A stretch of 64,000 nt of DNA from Patiria pectinifera (Eukaryota > Echinodermata > Asteroidea > Valvatida > Asterinidae), in contig CM057135.1 in assembly GCA_029964075.1 (NCBI GenBank), positions 9,264,863-9,328,862 of the forward strand, read 5' to 3'. Positions 19,083 through 31,631 of the stretch are shown in pieces. Made by a program: the position numbers and the translations under genes. The notes under the pieces were generated by a model. The model had not been told where the DNA came from and made no database searches. It saw nothing but the letters and a program-made list of their open reading frames with translations. Position 1 is the first letter of the stretch. The number at the start of each line of letters is the position of its first letter.

Positions 19083-20460
19083 GTTGGCACCAAATTATTC
19101 ATTTTTATATATTTTAGATCACAAAACACTTCCGATACTTTTTACTCTGATACGTTTCGCGGTACGCGTACTGCAATGATGCTGTGGTTTCGGTGGTTTG
19201 AGATGAATTGGAAACATGCATGTATCTTACGACAATGCCCATCGTTCCATGTGTCCTCGAGTGTGGTAGGCTTTGCGACAAGACCACCGATTCTATGACC
19301 TCAAATGAGAGGTTGGAAAATCCCAAGGAAAAGGCCCTGTAATGGAGCGGTCTGGACAAGTTTGGAGATGTCCACACAACTGACAATTCGGATAAAAGCC
19401 CTGTCGGACAATATCTGTCCATCATGCATGTAGCTTGACCTTATGAAATACCAAGAAACTTGAACAACAACCAACAACAGACAAGAAAAACAAGAGGTTG
19501 ATGAATGCCAATCTCAGTCTTTGTTTATGTCTGTTGTCCAGTTCTGTTGCCCAGCTGCGGCTTCAGCTGCCAAGGAGCTGCCATCGAGTTTGGGGCAATA
19601 CATCATAAACAAAGTGTTAATGGAGCTGTAAGACAGATTCAGCAAAGCACCCAGAATCAAAGCCAATCCTGATTTCGTACGATCACACCAGCTTTCAAGA
19701 GACAGAGTGGCCGTGGAAAATCAAAGCCTGCAAGACAGAATCAACTGTCTGATCGATCCTGCAGCTGATCAGCCTTATGCGCTTGAAATCAGATATCACC
19801 TCGAATGTCGTTTGAAATAATGCGTAGCTATCAGAAAATAAGTGAAGATGACCAATTCCCATGCATGCATGCCCAATGTAGCTCTCTATAAGGTTCAGAC
19901 CATCTTCTTTGGTTATATAAAAACAGTAACCCTAACCCTAATTCCAACATCCAGGGTCAAGTCATCCTATATAAAAGATATCCTAACCCGGGAATTTGAG
20001 GGCAAGATCGGCTTCCGCTCCAACCCTCGGAGGAATCAGAGTGATCTAATCCAACACACGTCGGGGTGGGGGGTGTCTTGTAGAAGCAGCTCTGTCCTCT
20101 ATCGGTGTCAGCAAAGTAGTAAGCAATTGAAAAATGTGGCTGAGCGGCTCAGAGATGTCATTGATTCAATCCAACTCGTCCCAGAGCTAGAAAAGGGGGA
20201 GCAGCTCTCGCTTCTCATGGTCAGATGTCTACTTTGCGTGGGAAGACGGGGTAGATCTGTCCCCAAGCACACTCTCTCTCACCTCTCTCATCACACAGTA
20301 CGTCATAAAGCGACCAACCACATCCGCCATCAATACCACCGTCACCCTTCGCATGATGACTTACATGCAGCAATGAGCTTGTCGACTCTTAGTACAAGCT
20401 GGTCATGGGGTTCAGCTACCCAATTCAAGCGTGCTTCTCCTGCAAGACGTCTGAACCATG

Positions 20461-20730
20461 CATGACCTGGAGCGGTGCTCGGTCTGTCCCAAGGAGATCG
20501 CTGATGAAGAACCAAGTATTAGTGTCATTGACACTGATGACTTTCTCAACAACAACTTTACAGGAGGAGGAAACGCACCGCTGAAACTTGATGTTTCTGC
20601 AGCGTCTAGAACCTCTTGTACATGAGAAAAAGGCAAATATCAGGATGAGGTTACGCGCATCAAAGACGCAAAGACTGTCTCACAAATACTGGCTGATGAG
20701 GCGGCTGAAATGAAAGCAGGTACGTCATAA
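20461..20730 (+). pseudogene. Fragment of an uncharacterised repetitive gene at the palindrome centre
   Basis: A frame starting MHDLERCSVCPKEIADEEPS continues to ISVIDTDDFLNNNFTGG and then a TGA at about 20623, with a further short charged part. In the right arm the minus strand carries an older upstream part: ITQYVIKRPTTFARNVSVTR and then LGMGISYLNVLLLRD at 21130-21010. I recognise this as a multi-copy gene type seen in aquatic animal genomes, probably transposon-borne; its function is unknown. Both copies here are truncated and shifted. Confidence 0.4.
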
Positions 20731-20939
20731 AGGACCACACGGCGCTGTGAGCCGCCCATCCACCCTAATCATGCAACGTACAGAGCCATGCGCTTAGTGC
20801 CGATGATTAAGGCAGCTTGTCTTTGACATGATTCACAACTGACTTGTTGGGCAGTCAGTGTAAGCCTTGCGCTTCCCCTGCTCCATATTCAAGCCATCTT
20901 GACACCGAATAGTTTGCTCGGCTGTATCAGGTTGCCATT
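20521..20939. other. Spacer (loop) of the giant inverted repeat
   Basis: About 420 bases separate the two arms. The first part is gene-like (see the fragment at 20461); the rest has no recognisable feature. Confidence 0.6.
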
Positions 20940-23900
20940 CACTGATGCTTGGTTCCCCTTCAGCGCTCTCCTCAGGAGAGGCCGAGCACCGCTCCAGGTC
21001 ATGCATGGTCTAAAGGTCACGCAGGAGAAGCACATTTAGGTAGCTGATCCCCATACCCAGCTTGTAGTAAGAGTCAATAAGCTCCTTGCTGTAAGTCATC
21101 CCGAGACGGGTGACCGAGACATTTCTGGCAAATGTGGTTGGTCGTTTTATGACATACTGTGTGATGAGAGAGGTGAGAGGGGAGTGCTCGGGGACAGATC
21201 TACCCCCTCTTCCCATGCAAAGCAGATTGCAAGCAGAACTCCTTCTCCTCCTGCTCTAGCTCCTTGATCCTTGGTGCCTACGGAACGAGTTTGAGTATTC
21301 ATTCCTAAGCCAATCAGCCACATTGTGTACCAGTTGCTATCTGCCATGCTGACACCGATGGAGGACAGTGCTGCTTCGACATAAGAACCACCCTCCCCCA
21401 CAGACGCGTCACAGTCTAGGTCGCTCTGTCTCATTCGAGGATGGGAGTGGAAGGCAATCTTGCCCTCGCAATAGGGTGACTTGACCCTGGATAATGGGAA
21501 GCCATACGCACAGAGAAGGTTTATCCTGTCATCTCTGAGGAGGCTCTAAAGTGCCCTTAGCTTATGTTCCTCAAAGATAACTGTTCTGATGTGGTCAAAG
21601 AAGATAGTCGGATCCTCACAGAGAAAGGCATAGTGCATTCGTGAGAGTTTGTCATCTTCACTTATTTTCTGATAGCTATATATACGCACATAATTTCAAC
21701 CGGCATTTGAGGGTGATATCTGATCTCAAGCACGTAGGGCTGATAATGCAGGATCGATCAGACAGTCGATTTTGTCTTGCAGGCTCTGATCTTCCATGGC
21801 CAATGTGTGTCTCTTGAAAACTGGCCATGCGTGATCATACGAAATCAGGATTGGCTTTGATTCTGGGTGCTTTGCTTAATCCATGTTACAGCTCCATTAA
21901 CATTTTGTTTTATGATGCATTGCCCCCAGACTCGATTGCAGCTCCTTGGCAGCTGAAGCCGCAGCTGGGCAACAGAACTAGACAACAGACATAGACAAAG
22001 ACTGAGATTGGCATGCGTCAACCTCTTGTTTTTTGTAGGTCTGTTTCAAGTTTCTTGTCTAGTTTCTTGGTATTTCAAAAGGTCAACCTAAATTTATCAC
22101 AGACACACTGTCTGACAGGATATTTATTGCAAATGACAGTTTTGTGGACATCTCAAAACTTGTTCTGACCGCTCCATTACAGGGCCTTTTTCTTGATTTT
22201 CCCACATCTCAATTGAGGTATATGGGATCGGTGTTCTTGTCGCAAAGCCTACCACACTGGAGGACACATAGAACGGTGAACATTGTCGTAAGCTATGTTC
22301 TCAATTCACATCACAAACCAGGGAAACCACAGCATCATTACAGTGCGCGTACCAATCCGAGGAAACAATAACAGTAAGAATTAGCAGAAGTGTTTGTGAT
22401 ATAAAACATATAAAAAGCGAATAATTTGGTGCCAACATATATGCAGTGATGATGATTATGATGATTGCCGTAGTCAGTGGGGACAAAACTTGAAAATGAA
22501 GCGTGCTTTGTTAAAACAAGACAGAACTTCATTGTGCTAATCATGTTTAGAACTAGCTGATATGGCCCTCGATCCCATTCGGACCTCACTCCTTAAGAAT
22601 GCATACCTGCAAATAAACTCCCATAGACACTAGTGCTAAATGCCCATACTTCAAAATTATTTTAAAAATACTCAAAACTCTCACAGGTATTCAAGCTGCA
22701 CAAAAAAATGATGATCAATGTGTCATCTTTCATTTTCTTTTAAATTTTTGGTGGGTTGACCATTGACTTTTCGAGATATTTACACGCAAAGAAGACGACC
22801 CCTATTTTCCCCAAAGCGGAAAGTAGCCATCTTGAAAAACGAACCCTCCACAGCATGGCAAAATAGCGCCACTTTCGAACCCATTAGCATCCAAAATGCT
22901 CAGAATTGGAAGCCCCAAGTCCAGGCCAGAGGTTCATTACCATATCTCTTCAATTCCCCAATTTTACGGCGCTCAGAACTTTCTAATATATATTTTGAGG
23001 GTATAACTTTTATTCATGAGCTTGGCGGATCGATTTACCGGTGTGCACCCTTAAGAACCATTAACCATCATGTCTGGCTGTGGGATTCTCGCTCCATTTA
23101 TGCTGGATAGGTCCAGGACCTTCTGAAATTGCATCAGCGCAACGATTTTGCCAAAATGATGTGTTCATTCATGATCATAGGTGCTCCCGTTCAAAAGTTA
23201 TGTTTTTGCTTTATCAAATGGGGGTTATCTTGGATTTCTGGGTCAAAATTATGCCATAGCGTCAAACTGATGTCGGATTCGGAATCCTCATGGTCGACTT
23301 ATCTGAAAAAGTGTCTTCATACATGATTCTAGGTGCTCTGGTTCAAAAGTTAATTTTTGGCGTCGGCGGCCATCTTGGATTTGGCCGCCTAGCGAAAAAT
23401 GCCGGGATTTTTGGGAGGGACCGGGGGGCTAATTTCTTTATAAATGGTCCATAGAAGTCAAATCCATCGTCAAATCATCCTAGCCAGAGAATGGTCACGG
23501 AACTTATGTTTTGGACCCAACTACTAGTCCGAGTAACTTGGACCCAACTTATCGCCTTTTTAACATTAGGACATGGTCTGGCGATAGTAGCGTCTAAGCT
23601 TATCCTTATATGCCGAGCAACACAATTCTGTCATTGACCCAAAAGCCCAACATTGCCCAACAAAAACATCAGATTTCACCCTAAAAATGGCCTACAAATT
23701 ACAAGATACGCCACCTGAGGTACAAGTAGACATCGATGATTAAGATGGTTGTACTGAAGTTTACATGTACTTACAACATGTACAATCCGGATAAAAAGTG
23801 AAATGTCCCGTTCAATTCCGAGAGCTCCCCTTGCGATCGTGAACACGTTAAATTTCCGACTCGTGTTAGTTCGAACGACGCAATGTGTTCTTCATGCCCA

Positions 23901-24115
23901 GCGTACATTCGATGGTCCCCGTATCCCGAGTGCGATTCCGTTAACGAGCGCGCGCGATGCATCGATTATGATAATGAGTAGACTGATCACGTTTGTAAAC
24001 ACAAGTGCATTTCGAACCATAATAGGGATTCCGGAACTACATGTAGGGCAGATTTCATGGACGGAAACCAGTTCAAGCTAGTTCCCGACTCCTTTTTTAT
24101 CGTTCGAAATGCACT
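20940..24115 (-). repeat. Right arm of the giant inverted repeat
   Basis: This is the reverse complement of the left arm, co-linear in blocks. It holds its own insertion of about 500 bases (roughly 22600-23105, with CCTTAAGAA at one end and CCCTTAAGAACC near the other) which is absent from the left arm. The outer end, with the short palindromic module TTTCCGACTCGTGTTA, is again present at 23860-24110. The arms therefore diverged by independent insertions. Confidence 0.85.
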
Positions 24116-27050
24116 TGCGTTTATGCACTTCAAAGACGCTGTCTGTGGTCGGTTTCCAGACCAAAAGACTATGACGTCTTGCCAACAACGCTTCGCGCGC
24201 GTGCGCACGTTTAAACGTTAACACTCAAGCGGTAGCCTCGGTACGGAAAAGCGACTTTTTTTCATCATTTTTTGCACTCGGGATTGATTCAACCCTTATA
24301 TCCTCGATCCTTCTATTTCTGCGCAGATAAGGCTTTGCAACCCAGTAACTTCAAAATAGCAAAGCAACCGCTTTTTTCCTCAACAAAACTTACATTGCTT
24401 GCTTACGATCATCGACTGTACCGATCAACAAAACGAAATCTCTTTACTTGTGGCAGCAAGCGGGGAATTCCAAAGCGTGTACTTTTGGCGTCGTAGAAAA
24501 GAATCCTGCATAATTCTGCGCAGCGGACGCTTCATGAAAAATATGTGCTGTCCAGGCCATGTAGCTCAATATTAATACGTTTTTTTTTAATAACTCAGAC
24601 TTGTTGGCTTTAGGAAAATATAATTCCTGAGCTTTACAAACATTATTTCTCTCTTTTTTTCAATGTCAATACACGTTTCGTAATTTCACGATTATTTTCA
24701 ATATCCCATTTTAGAGATTTATATAAAGGCCTTTATTTACATATTTACATAAATAGATTTTAAACATATCTACCTATTAAATGTAGATCTTAATGATATT
24801 GTTATTCTTATCATCCTAATCAACAGAGACAGTTCTTAACATGTTGGATTTAAAAACTTATGACCAAAACAAATTCCAAACTAATATAAGAAATGTGTCT
24901 TTTTAGGTGCACCGTAAGTTTTACACCCTTGTAGAAACTGTAAATTATTACCTATGACATCTTAACTATAATACTGACGATATTTGGAGATCAAAAAAGG
25001 TAACCTTTCGGTCATATTTTCGCCTTCTGCAGGCCTGGAAGCATCTGCCTGCATTTGTACTTGGTAATTAGCTGTAAAATGGCAATGTTTTAATTTTTTG
25101 CCTGAATTCCTGGTAAAGCCTTCAATTTCCACATTTGTTTTCGGCTGCTGGTTAAAATTTGTGCATCTAAGTATACAATTCCGATGAAAGTATGCCATTT
25201 TTTAGGATGCACGGCTTGCAAAATATAACTTAAAGGCAAGTGCGCAGAAATAGGTGCACGTAGCTATAGGAGGTCTGACGATACTTGTTATTAGCGTTAT
25301 GAGCGTGAGTACGTCAAGAAGTACTGGGCATAGGTCTTGGGGTACAAATATACTGCGGTCGCTCCTAAACTCACAGGCCAACATGCTGCATGTTGATTGA
25401 ATAATATTCGTGGAGTATACAGCATGTTCGCGTTGATATGCCTATCTATGGGTATTACAAGTAATACCCATAGTTCTAGGGGTAGGCTAGTCTGACAAGT
25501 GAAAGTGACATGACTGATTAGTAAACAAGAATAGACACATTAGAGGAAATGAGAGGGTGAGAGTTACTCCTCGAACTACAGTACCGCCCAGAAGTTACCA
25601 TGGCACAATGCCTGTTTCTTGGGACCTATTGGTTGCCGGGCATTGGGGGTCCCGAACCCTTTCTTAGAATTCCTAACCACAAGCCCCCATGCCCTCACTC
25701 TCCTAAACCACAAGCCCCTATGCCTGCACTCTCCTAAACCACAAGTCCCAATGCCCGCGCGTCGGCATGCTTGTGAAATGATCAGGTACCCAACCACAAT
25801 GCCGGCGACACATTTCTTCGGGACACATAGAACACGATGCCCGCACTGAACTGAAATAAAACACAGCTCTACGATTGAACTGTGAGCCCTGCATGGCCCG
25901 TGCTCCTCTTCCACTCCTGAGAAAGGGGTGTGAAAATCTGGTCAAAAGGAATATCCCTCCTTTTTATAGTTAACAAGTACTTTAAAGTTAAAAAGTTACT
26001 TGTAAAACTTGTGTCCTTTTTATAGTTAACAAGTACACAAGTTTTACAAGTAAACTCTTTGCGCAGTTCTGTTTACAAAAGCGATCTCTATTGTGAAATT
26101 TATATTACTCCTAGGGATTGTCATCATAATCGTCTTTTTGACTAGGTTTCTGAACAAAACAAAATCCACAAAGGACGATAAAGCTTTTACATTTACGTCG
26201 AAATAATATTTCGACGTGAATGAACTAGTCGGCTGTCTGGCCAACTGCTTGGCCGTTTAATACGGAACTCGACGGGCTTAGCCACTAACGTGATCACGGA
26301 CATGACTTTTGGTCAGCGGGTATGTGTATACAAATTATATTATGGCCCTTAACAAGAAGTAGCGTAAGTGGGCGCGGCTTCGAGTCAAAAAGCCGCGAAA
26401 GCGGGCCATTCGAAAAATTGTGGCATTGTTTTTAAGATGTCCACGGGATTTTTCAGGTGCATCTCTACACGTTTCATTTCAATTGTCATATAAAGGCATT
26501 ATTTTCTGACGAAAATGAATTATTAGGGACACATAAAAACCTGAAATAATGCATGACATGCCCAGCAGTTAAGGAGCCATTGGTTGGGTCCGTCCTCACG
26601 CATATTTTTGGATCTTTTCTAATAAAAGGAGAGTGCATAATTTATCCATTGTGGGCCCCAGGGGATTAAGATTGTTATCCCCACTAATCCTATAATGCGT
26701 GCGATAAGGGAACTTGCCTAAATGGTCCAGCTTACAATTTTACAACTGAATGTCTTGATATAAGTTTATATACATATCTTAGTAAATACGTTTATGAAAT
26801 GTTATTTACTTTTCTTATTTGAACGGTAAAAATCAATACAGTAATGACAGAGAACGATTATTACCGATTAATGTGCACGTCCATGTGGTCATGTTGACAG
26901 TACATATGTAGTTCCAACACTCACCCAAACGGCTGTGTTCTAGGAGGTTGTTAATTTCATTGATTGGAGGATTATCTTGCTTTACATGTTTGAAGTGTGT
27001 TTACTCAGGGACTACTCAGTAAGGTTGAAAAGTATGTGTGAAGCCACACC
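24116..27050. other. Non-coding stretch with a few small palindromes and repeats
   Basis: No supported gene. A perfect 13-bp stem hairpin is at 25446-25473 (CTATGGGTATTAC). Three tandem copies of CTCTCCTAAACCACAAGYCC lie at about 25670-25760. An inverted/direct block of AGTTACTTGTAAAACTTGTG is at 25970-26060. A 10-bp stem, ACGTCGAAAT/ATTTCGACGT, is at 26195-26217. The rest is featureless. Confidence 0.6.
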
Positions 27051-27149
27051 ATCTACGTTAAAAGCCTGTTAACGTGGTCTTTCGTACCGTACGCACGATG
27101 CCGAAGATGATCAGCCGTGTCCGCCCTGGATTTTTTTTTTTTTGGAGGG

Positions 27150-27355
27150 TAAAATGAAAAATTGTCAAAATTATGTGACCACTGTCCGCACTTAGACTTT
27201 AGACACGGGAACATTTTACCAAGACCGTGGGAGAAGTCCGCACTGGACTCATTTTTTTTTAGGGTTTTACTGAGACGATGGTAAAATGAAAAAATGGTCA
27301 AATGTGACCACTGTCCGCACTTGGACTTTGACCGAGACCGTGGGAGAAGTAACCG
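27150..27355 (+). repeat. Two-copy direct repeat
   Basis: The block GTGACCACTGTCCGCACTT with a following GACTTT and CCGTGGGAGAAGT occurs at 27175-27235 and again at 27304-27350. It reads as a partial tandem duplication of about 130 bases. No gene is implied. Confidence 0.6.
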
Positions 27356-27359
27356 AGCT

Positions 27360-28235
27360 GTTAGTATAATGACTCAGGATAAAAACATTAAAAATCTGAA
27401 ATGTCAGGATATCGCCGGTATTGTTCGGCGATTAATAAATCGGCGATTTGTTCGAGTTACAGTTTCACCCACGTATGTTGCCTCAACAGACCAGCAGATG
27501 GATTTTCAATTTGAAAATTTCCAAAACAAATAACGTGATTGCAAAAAAAAAAAAAATTCCAAACCTGTGTGCGCCTATTGTGTCATTGTTTTAATCAGTA
27601 AACATTTTATTCATGTTTCCAACACGAAACACCCTCTCCTTCAAGGCAAAGAAATGATTTGCGACATTGTTCCGCGTTTACGACAACGTTGCTAAGAGGG
27701 ATGATCCAAGCTTGGCATGTTGAGGGGGTTTCCTACTGAGAAATCGCCCGTGCCTACCTTGTAATTGAAAGTTAAACCTTGAAATTGGTATTTTTTCACA
27801 GTTTTTTGCCTCCCATGGAATTCATTTTCATTTAACAAACTATGAGAATTTGTGCCATCAGTAAGAAAAAAAATGTCACATCTGTTTCACCGGCACAAGT
27901 GGGAAAAACGTGCACGCATTGTTGCACAAGTTCGAAAATTTTACGCAAGTGGCATATACACGGTTTAAAATCCGTAGTTTGCTAATCAAAGTTGGCGAAA
28001 GAAACAAGAGGTTTGAAACACAATTGCGCATGCGTTACTTTCTGCCTAGTCTTTTTTGGAGACGCTGTGTATTACACGGTGATTTCAGTGTGTATAGCTT
28101 AATCAGACCATGATCAGACCAACACGGAGTCTAGTTTCAACAATGCCGCACCGCGCTTGTTGCCCGCAGGTCGACGTACCTCCTGGTCCTGAAGTTCGCG
28201 TTGATTTGGCAAACTTCTCAGTCAGTAGCCGTGTC
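27360..28235. other. Non-coding stretch, no gene seen
   Basis: An A-run (27543-27556) and ordinary AT-rich DNA only; no frame carries a motif. Confidence 0.5.
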
Positions 28236-28239
28236 GCAA

Positions 28240-29020
28240 TATGAACAAGGTTTACTCCTCTCGCCCGACCGCATTATTTCTTTTTATATTGAGCATCCAG
28301 TCTAGTCCCCCAAAAATATCAACAAGTTGTACTCCTCTCGCCCGACCGCATTAATTCTTTTTATATTGAGCATCCAGTCCCCGAAAATATTAACAAGTTT
28401 TACTCCTCTCGCCCGACCGCGTTATTTCTTTTATATTGAACATGCAGTCCCTCAAAAAAATTAACAAGTTTTACTCCTCTCGCCCAACCGCATTATTTCT
28501 TTATATATTGAGCATGCAGTCCCCCAAAAATATTAACAAGTTTTACTCCTCTCGCCCGAGCGCATTAATTATTTTTATTTCAAGCATCCAGTCCCCCAAA
28601 ACATATTAACAAGTTTTACTCCTCTCGCCCAACCGCATTATTTCTTTATATATTGAGCATGCAGTCCCCCAAAAATATTAACAAGTTTTACTCCTCTCGC
28701 CCGAGCGCATTATTTATTTTTATTTCAAGCATCCAGTCCCCCAAAACATATTAACAAGTTTTACTCCTCTCGCCCGACCGCGTTATTTCTTTTTATATTG
28801 AGCATCCAGTCTAGTCCCACAAGAATATTAACAAGTTGTACTCCTCTATCCCGACCGCATTATTCCTCCCGCCCGACCACATTATTTCTTTTTATGTCGA
28901 GCATGCAGTTCCCCAAAAAATACTAACACGTTTTACTCCTCTCGCCTGACCGCGTTAATTCTTTTTATATTGAGCATGCAGTCCCCCCAAAATATACTCC
29001 TCTCGCCCGACCGCCAGCTG
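28240..29020 (-). repeat. ~72-bp minisatellite array, minus orientation
   Basis: About ten units of 70-75 bases contain ACTCCTCTCGCCCGACCGC, TTTTTATATTGAGCATCCAG and CCCCAAAAATATTAACAAG. The same unit, in the opposite orientation, makes up the arrays at 46.1, 54.9, 56.9 and 58.2 kb. A period divisible by three keeps some frames open, which explains long apparent ORFs. Confidence 0.9.
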
Positions 29021-29091
29021 GTAAAGAAAACATAACTTTGTTTACGTTCGGCCAGAGCAGTTTATTGCCAGATCGATTATCAGCAAAAGTT

Positions 29092-29545
29092 TTCCGGTCG
29101 CTGCGATCCGCGAAAACTTGTTATTTTGTTAAGTAAATCATCAAATTGTGTCCAATTGTTTGCGATCATAAGAATTGATAAACATTAACGCAAATATTAA
29201 CAATGATTTTCCGGTCGTAGCGATCCCCGCGAAAATCTATAGCCCAATGTCATGTTCCCGGTCGTAGCGATCCCCGCGAAACCCAATAACAGAGCTAAAC
29301 AATAACTGTACAAGTATTATTTCCGGTCGTTGCGATCCCCGCGAAATAATAACGTATATCCAATATTCCAATTTGTTTCCGGTCGTAAGGATCCCCGCGA
29401 AACACGTTAACGAGACAATCACATTAACTGTACAAGTACAAGTGTATATCCGGTCGTTGCGATCCCCGCGAAATAACAAAATATATCGTCACTATTCCAA
29501 TTGGTTTCCGGTCGTAGCGATCCCCGCGAAACCCAATAGCCGCCT
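29092..29545 (+). repeat. Regularly spaced direct repeats (CCGGTCGTAGCGATCCCCGC)
   Basis: Seven copies of a 24-28-base repeat, TTCCGGTCGTAGCGATCCCC followed by GCGAAA, start near 29094, 29211, 29258, 29321, 29379, 29448 and 29506. They are separated by unlike AT-rich spacers of roughly 20-45 bases (90 for the first). The shape recalls a CRISPR array, but spacing is uneven, copies vary and this is an animal genome. The adjacent 72-bp array is a different repeat. Confidence 0.7.
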
Positions 29546-29995
29546 TACGGTTAATTGCGTGCCAAGCAAAACATTCCAGCATAATTCTCCGTCCCCGTTA
29601 ATTTGCCAAACAACTGGCATGTTTCCCGAACGCCACTAATTTACACGGATTTATAATACATGAAAAACAAGGTCTGTTGTACAAACATGTACAGTGAGGT
29701 TCAACACGAGCCCGTGATAAATCGGTGTGAAGATTGACATTAAAAATGTTGCCCGACATGACTTTTATCAAATTCAATAATTTCAATGGTGACTACAAAA
29801 TTCGGGGATGTCAACCTTGAGTAAATTGCCAAGCCTTAGGCCTATGCAGGCGTTCTGAATGAAATTCCGCCAAACGGTCATTTATGACCGCCGCCAAAAT
29901 AGCCTAGAGGCTCAAATTTAATGATAGACTTGTAACTGGGAATTTGACAAGGAAATCGTAAATGGGACACGAGGCAAAGGTGCAAGAATGAGTAT
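29546..29995. other. Non-coding stretch, no gene seen
   Basis: No motif-bearing frame. It may contain the terminal repeats of the Ngaro-type element that begins to the right, but I could not pair them. Confidence 0.4.
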
Positions 29996-29999
29996 TTTA

Positions 30000-30590
30000 G
30001 GGGACACTAATAAATGTTGAAAGCAGTGACAAGTGCATCGTAAAAGTTGTGGATGATCAATCTAGAACCCTCGTCGGCAAGATGAACGCAATCCTGTCGA
30101 AACAGCAAATGATTGTCCCAAACGATCTGGGGGTGAGGGATCAAACCACCCGGGGCAAACTGCATCAAATGGCCTACCCAGCGATTAATGGCCACCCGGG
30201 CTCGCTCAACTTTGTTTGGGCGGTTTGCCCCGGGGTAGTGGACCCGAAGCAGAATAGCGGACCAAACATAATTGTATGCGGCAAAAGAGACCGCGTGACA
30301 ATGAGCACACTCTTTATTGCTTCCCGAGTAGCTTTCTTGGGAAGAATCCCCAGATCGTTGGAGCCGACATGTAATATATGATAAAGTCGGGGTTGGTCTG
30401 CTCCCTTAACCAGCAGCGATGCAGAAAGTCATTAAAGTCCGCAAGGTGAAGGCACCGCTTTCCCAAATAACGGATATTAGCCACATCATTCAGAGCCCCT
30501 CCAGCTGAAGCAACAGCAGCTCGGCCAGTCCAGTGGACGATGGAGTCCCCCACGACCCATACCAATGGCTTGTAGGCGGGTTGCACGGCT
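30000..30590 (-). pseudogene. SGNH-type hydrolase ORF of the Ngaro-type retrotransposon
   Basis: On minus from 30586 the frame has VWVVGDSIVHWTG, with the GDS block I serine of SGNH/GDSL hydrolases. In a shifted frame after about 30380 a G-S-N-D-L-G segment (block III) can be read. A third frame ends with LFRQDCVHLADEGSRLI, carrying the D-x-x-H catalytic pair of block V (30195-30007). Ngaro elements are known to carry such a hydrolase after the tyrosine recombinase, which is exactly the position here. The enzyme's role in the element is not established. At least two frameshifts show it is dead. Confidence 0.7.
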
Positions 30591-30697
30591 CATGAAAGTA
30601 AAATGACAATGAAAATAAAATTCCCACAATCAATAACGTACAAATAAAATAACAAAATACCAAAACAAGAGCAAGGTTCATTATGATATAAGAGCAA

Positions 30698-31631
30698 TTA
30701 GTGAACAAGATCTGGGGTAATACGAATATAACGGCGATACACTCCAGATTGCCAACGACCCATCCTTTGTATTTCGTGCTCTGAAATGCCAGCCATAGCC
30801 GCCGATGTGGCTGCACCAATACAAAAGGAATGGGAAGTGAATCGGGAATCATGTATGCCAACGAAAGCAAGGGACCGTCTCAAAATCGCAGTGAATTGGG
30901 AGCGAGTCATGGCTGTACCATCAAAGTGGGATAAAAAATGGGTATGATGCTGGGGGCAGTCACGCAAATATTGCGTAGCGGCATGGACGGGGCACAATGA
31001 AATTTCACCGCCTGAAACAACAGCGGGAATGCCAATGACACAGCCACTCCCATACTGATCGGTCTTAGAGGATCAGAGAAACGGACATTGAGCTCAACAA
31101 CATTGCCAGAAGGGAGATGTCAAAGAGTAACGTCACAACGCCGTAAATGTGAATTCGCATGACGAGTTGGCGCAGTAAGTTCACCAACCCGCATGAAACC
31201 GAAAAAAGCCAGAAGGAAAGCAACACGAAATAGTAATGCCTCAAACTGACTAACACACAAACAGATTGTAAAGCCGGAACAATACGGCGGAGAATATCAA
31301 TTGTAATGGGACGGCGTGTGTCACGGCTACTGTTTCGCCGCCGACAACCATCCAACAACCGTTGAGTTATGTCAGGCAAACTGTACAGACGTAACGTGGA
31401 AGCAATGCCAGAAACATAAGACGATATCGTAGCAGGGGAGTAATTGTTAATGGACATAAATGCAATAAATTGGACGAGTTGATGTAACGATGGATGAGAA
31501 TTAGAGGAAGTTAGGCCATGGCGTAAAATAAACCATCGGAAAAATTCCCAGGCACGCTGGTAAACTGAATGAGTACCGGGAGCGACAGAATATACTAAAA
31601 GACCGTGCACTTCTAACTGAAGTTGCTCCAA
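30698..31631 (-). pseudogene. Tyrosine recombinase of the Ngaro-type retrotransposon
   Basis: The N-terminal SAM-like domain is read from 31631 (YQRAWEFFRWFILRHGL, then LHQLVQFIAFMS and ISSYVSGIASTLR). The first catalytic arginine sits in a G-F-M-R-V-G-E-L segment at about 31190, in a shifted frame. The C-terminal catalytic part (30997-30698) has FTSHSFCIGAATSAAMAGIS, MGRWQSGVYRRYIRI and the nucleophilic Tyr. In the H-x-x-R box the second Arg is Cys (TGT where CGT is expected, a C-to-T change at a CpG), so the recombinase would be inactive even without frameshifts. It would integrate the circular cDNA without making target duplications. Order and family fit the Ngaro/DIRS group. Confidence 0.8.

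Larger units (their letters stand above)
15836..20520 (+). repeat. Left arm of a giant inverted repeat
   Basis: Long blocks here reappear as reverse complement between 20.94 and 24.1 kb. Examples are 16321-16460 against 23575-23715, 18400-18900 against 23100-23540, 19081-19850 against 21650-22445, and 20220-20500 against 20960-21230. The arm is interrupted at 16.49-18.42 kb by nested transposons absent from the other arm. It also contains a smaller palindrome at its outer end (15836-16215). Similarity is high but imperfect, so the duplication is not recent. No intact gene lies in the arm. Confidence 0.85.

Noticed and set aside
19842..20465. 207-codon ORF on plus
   Set aside because: It is mosaic: it runs across the inverted-repeat arm, and the frame that matches the repetitive gene is a different one.
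25576..25914. 112-codon ORF on minus
   Set aside because: It reads across a three-copy Cys/His/Arg-rich repeat and has no family motif.
29092..29545. CRISPR array
   Set aside because: Uneven spacing, variable repeats, no cas genes and an animal context; kept as a direct repeat.
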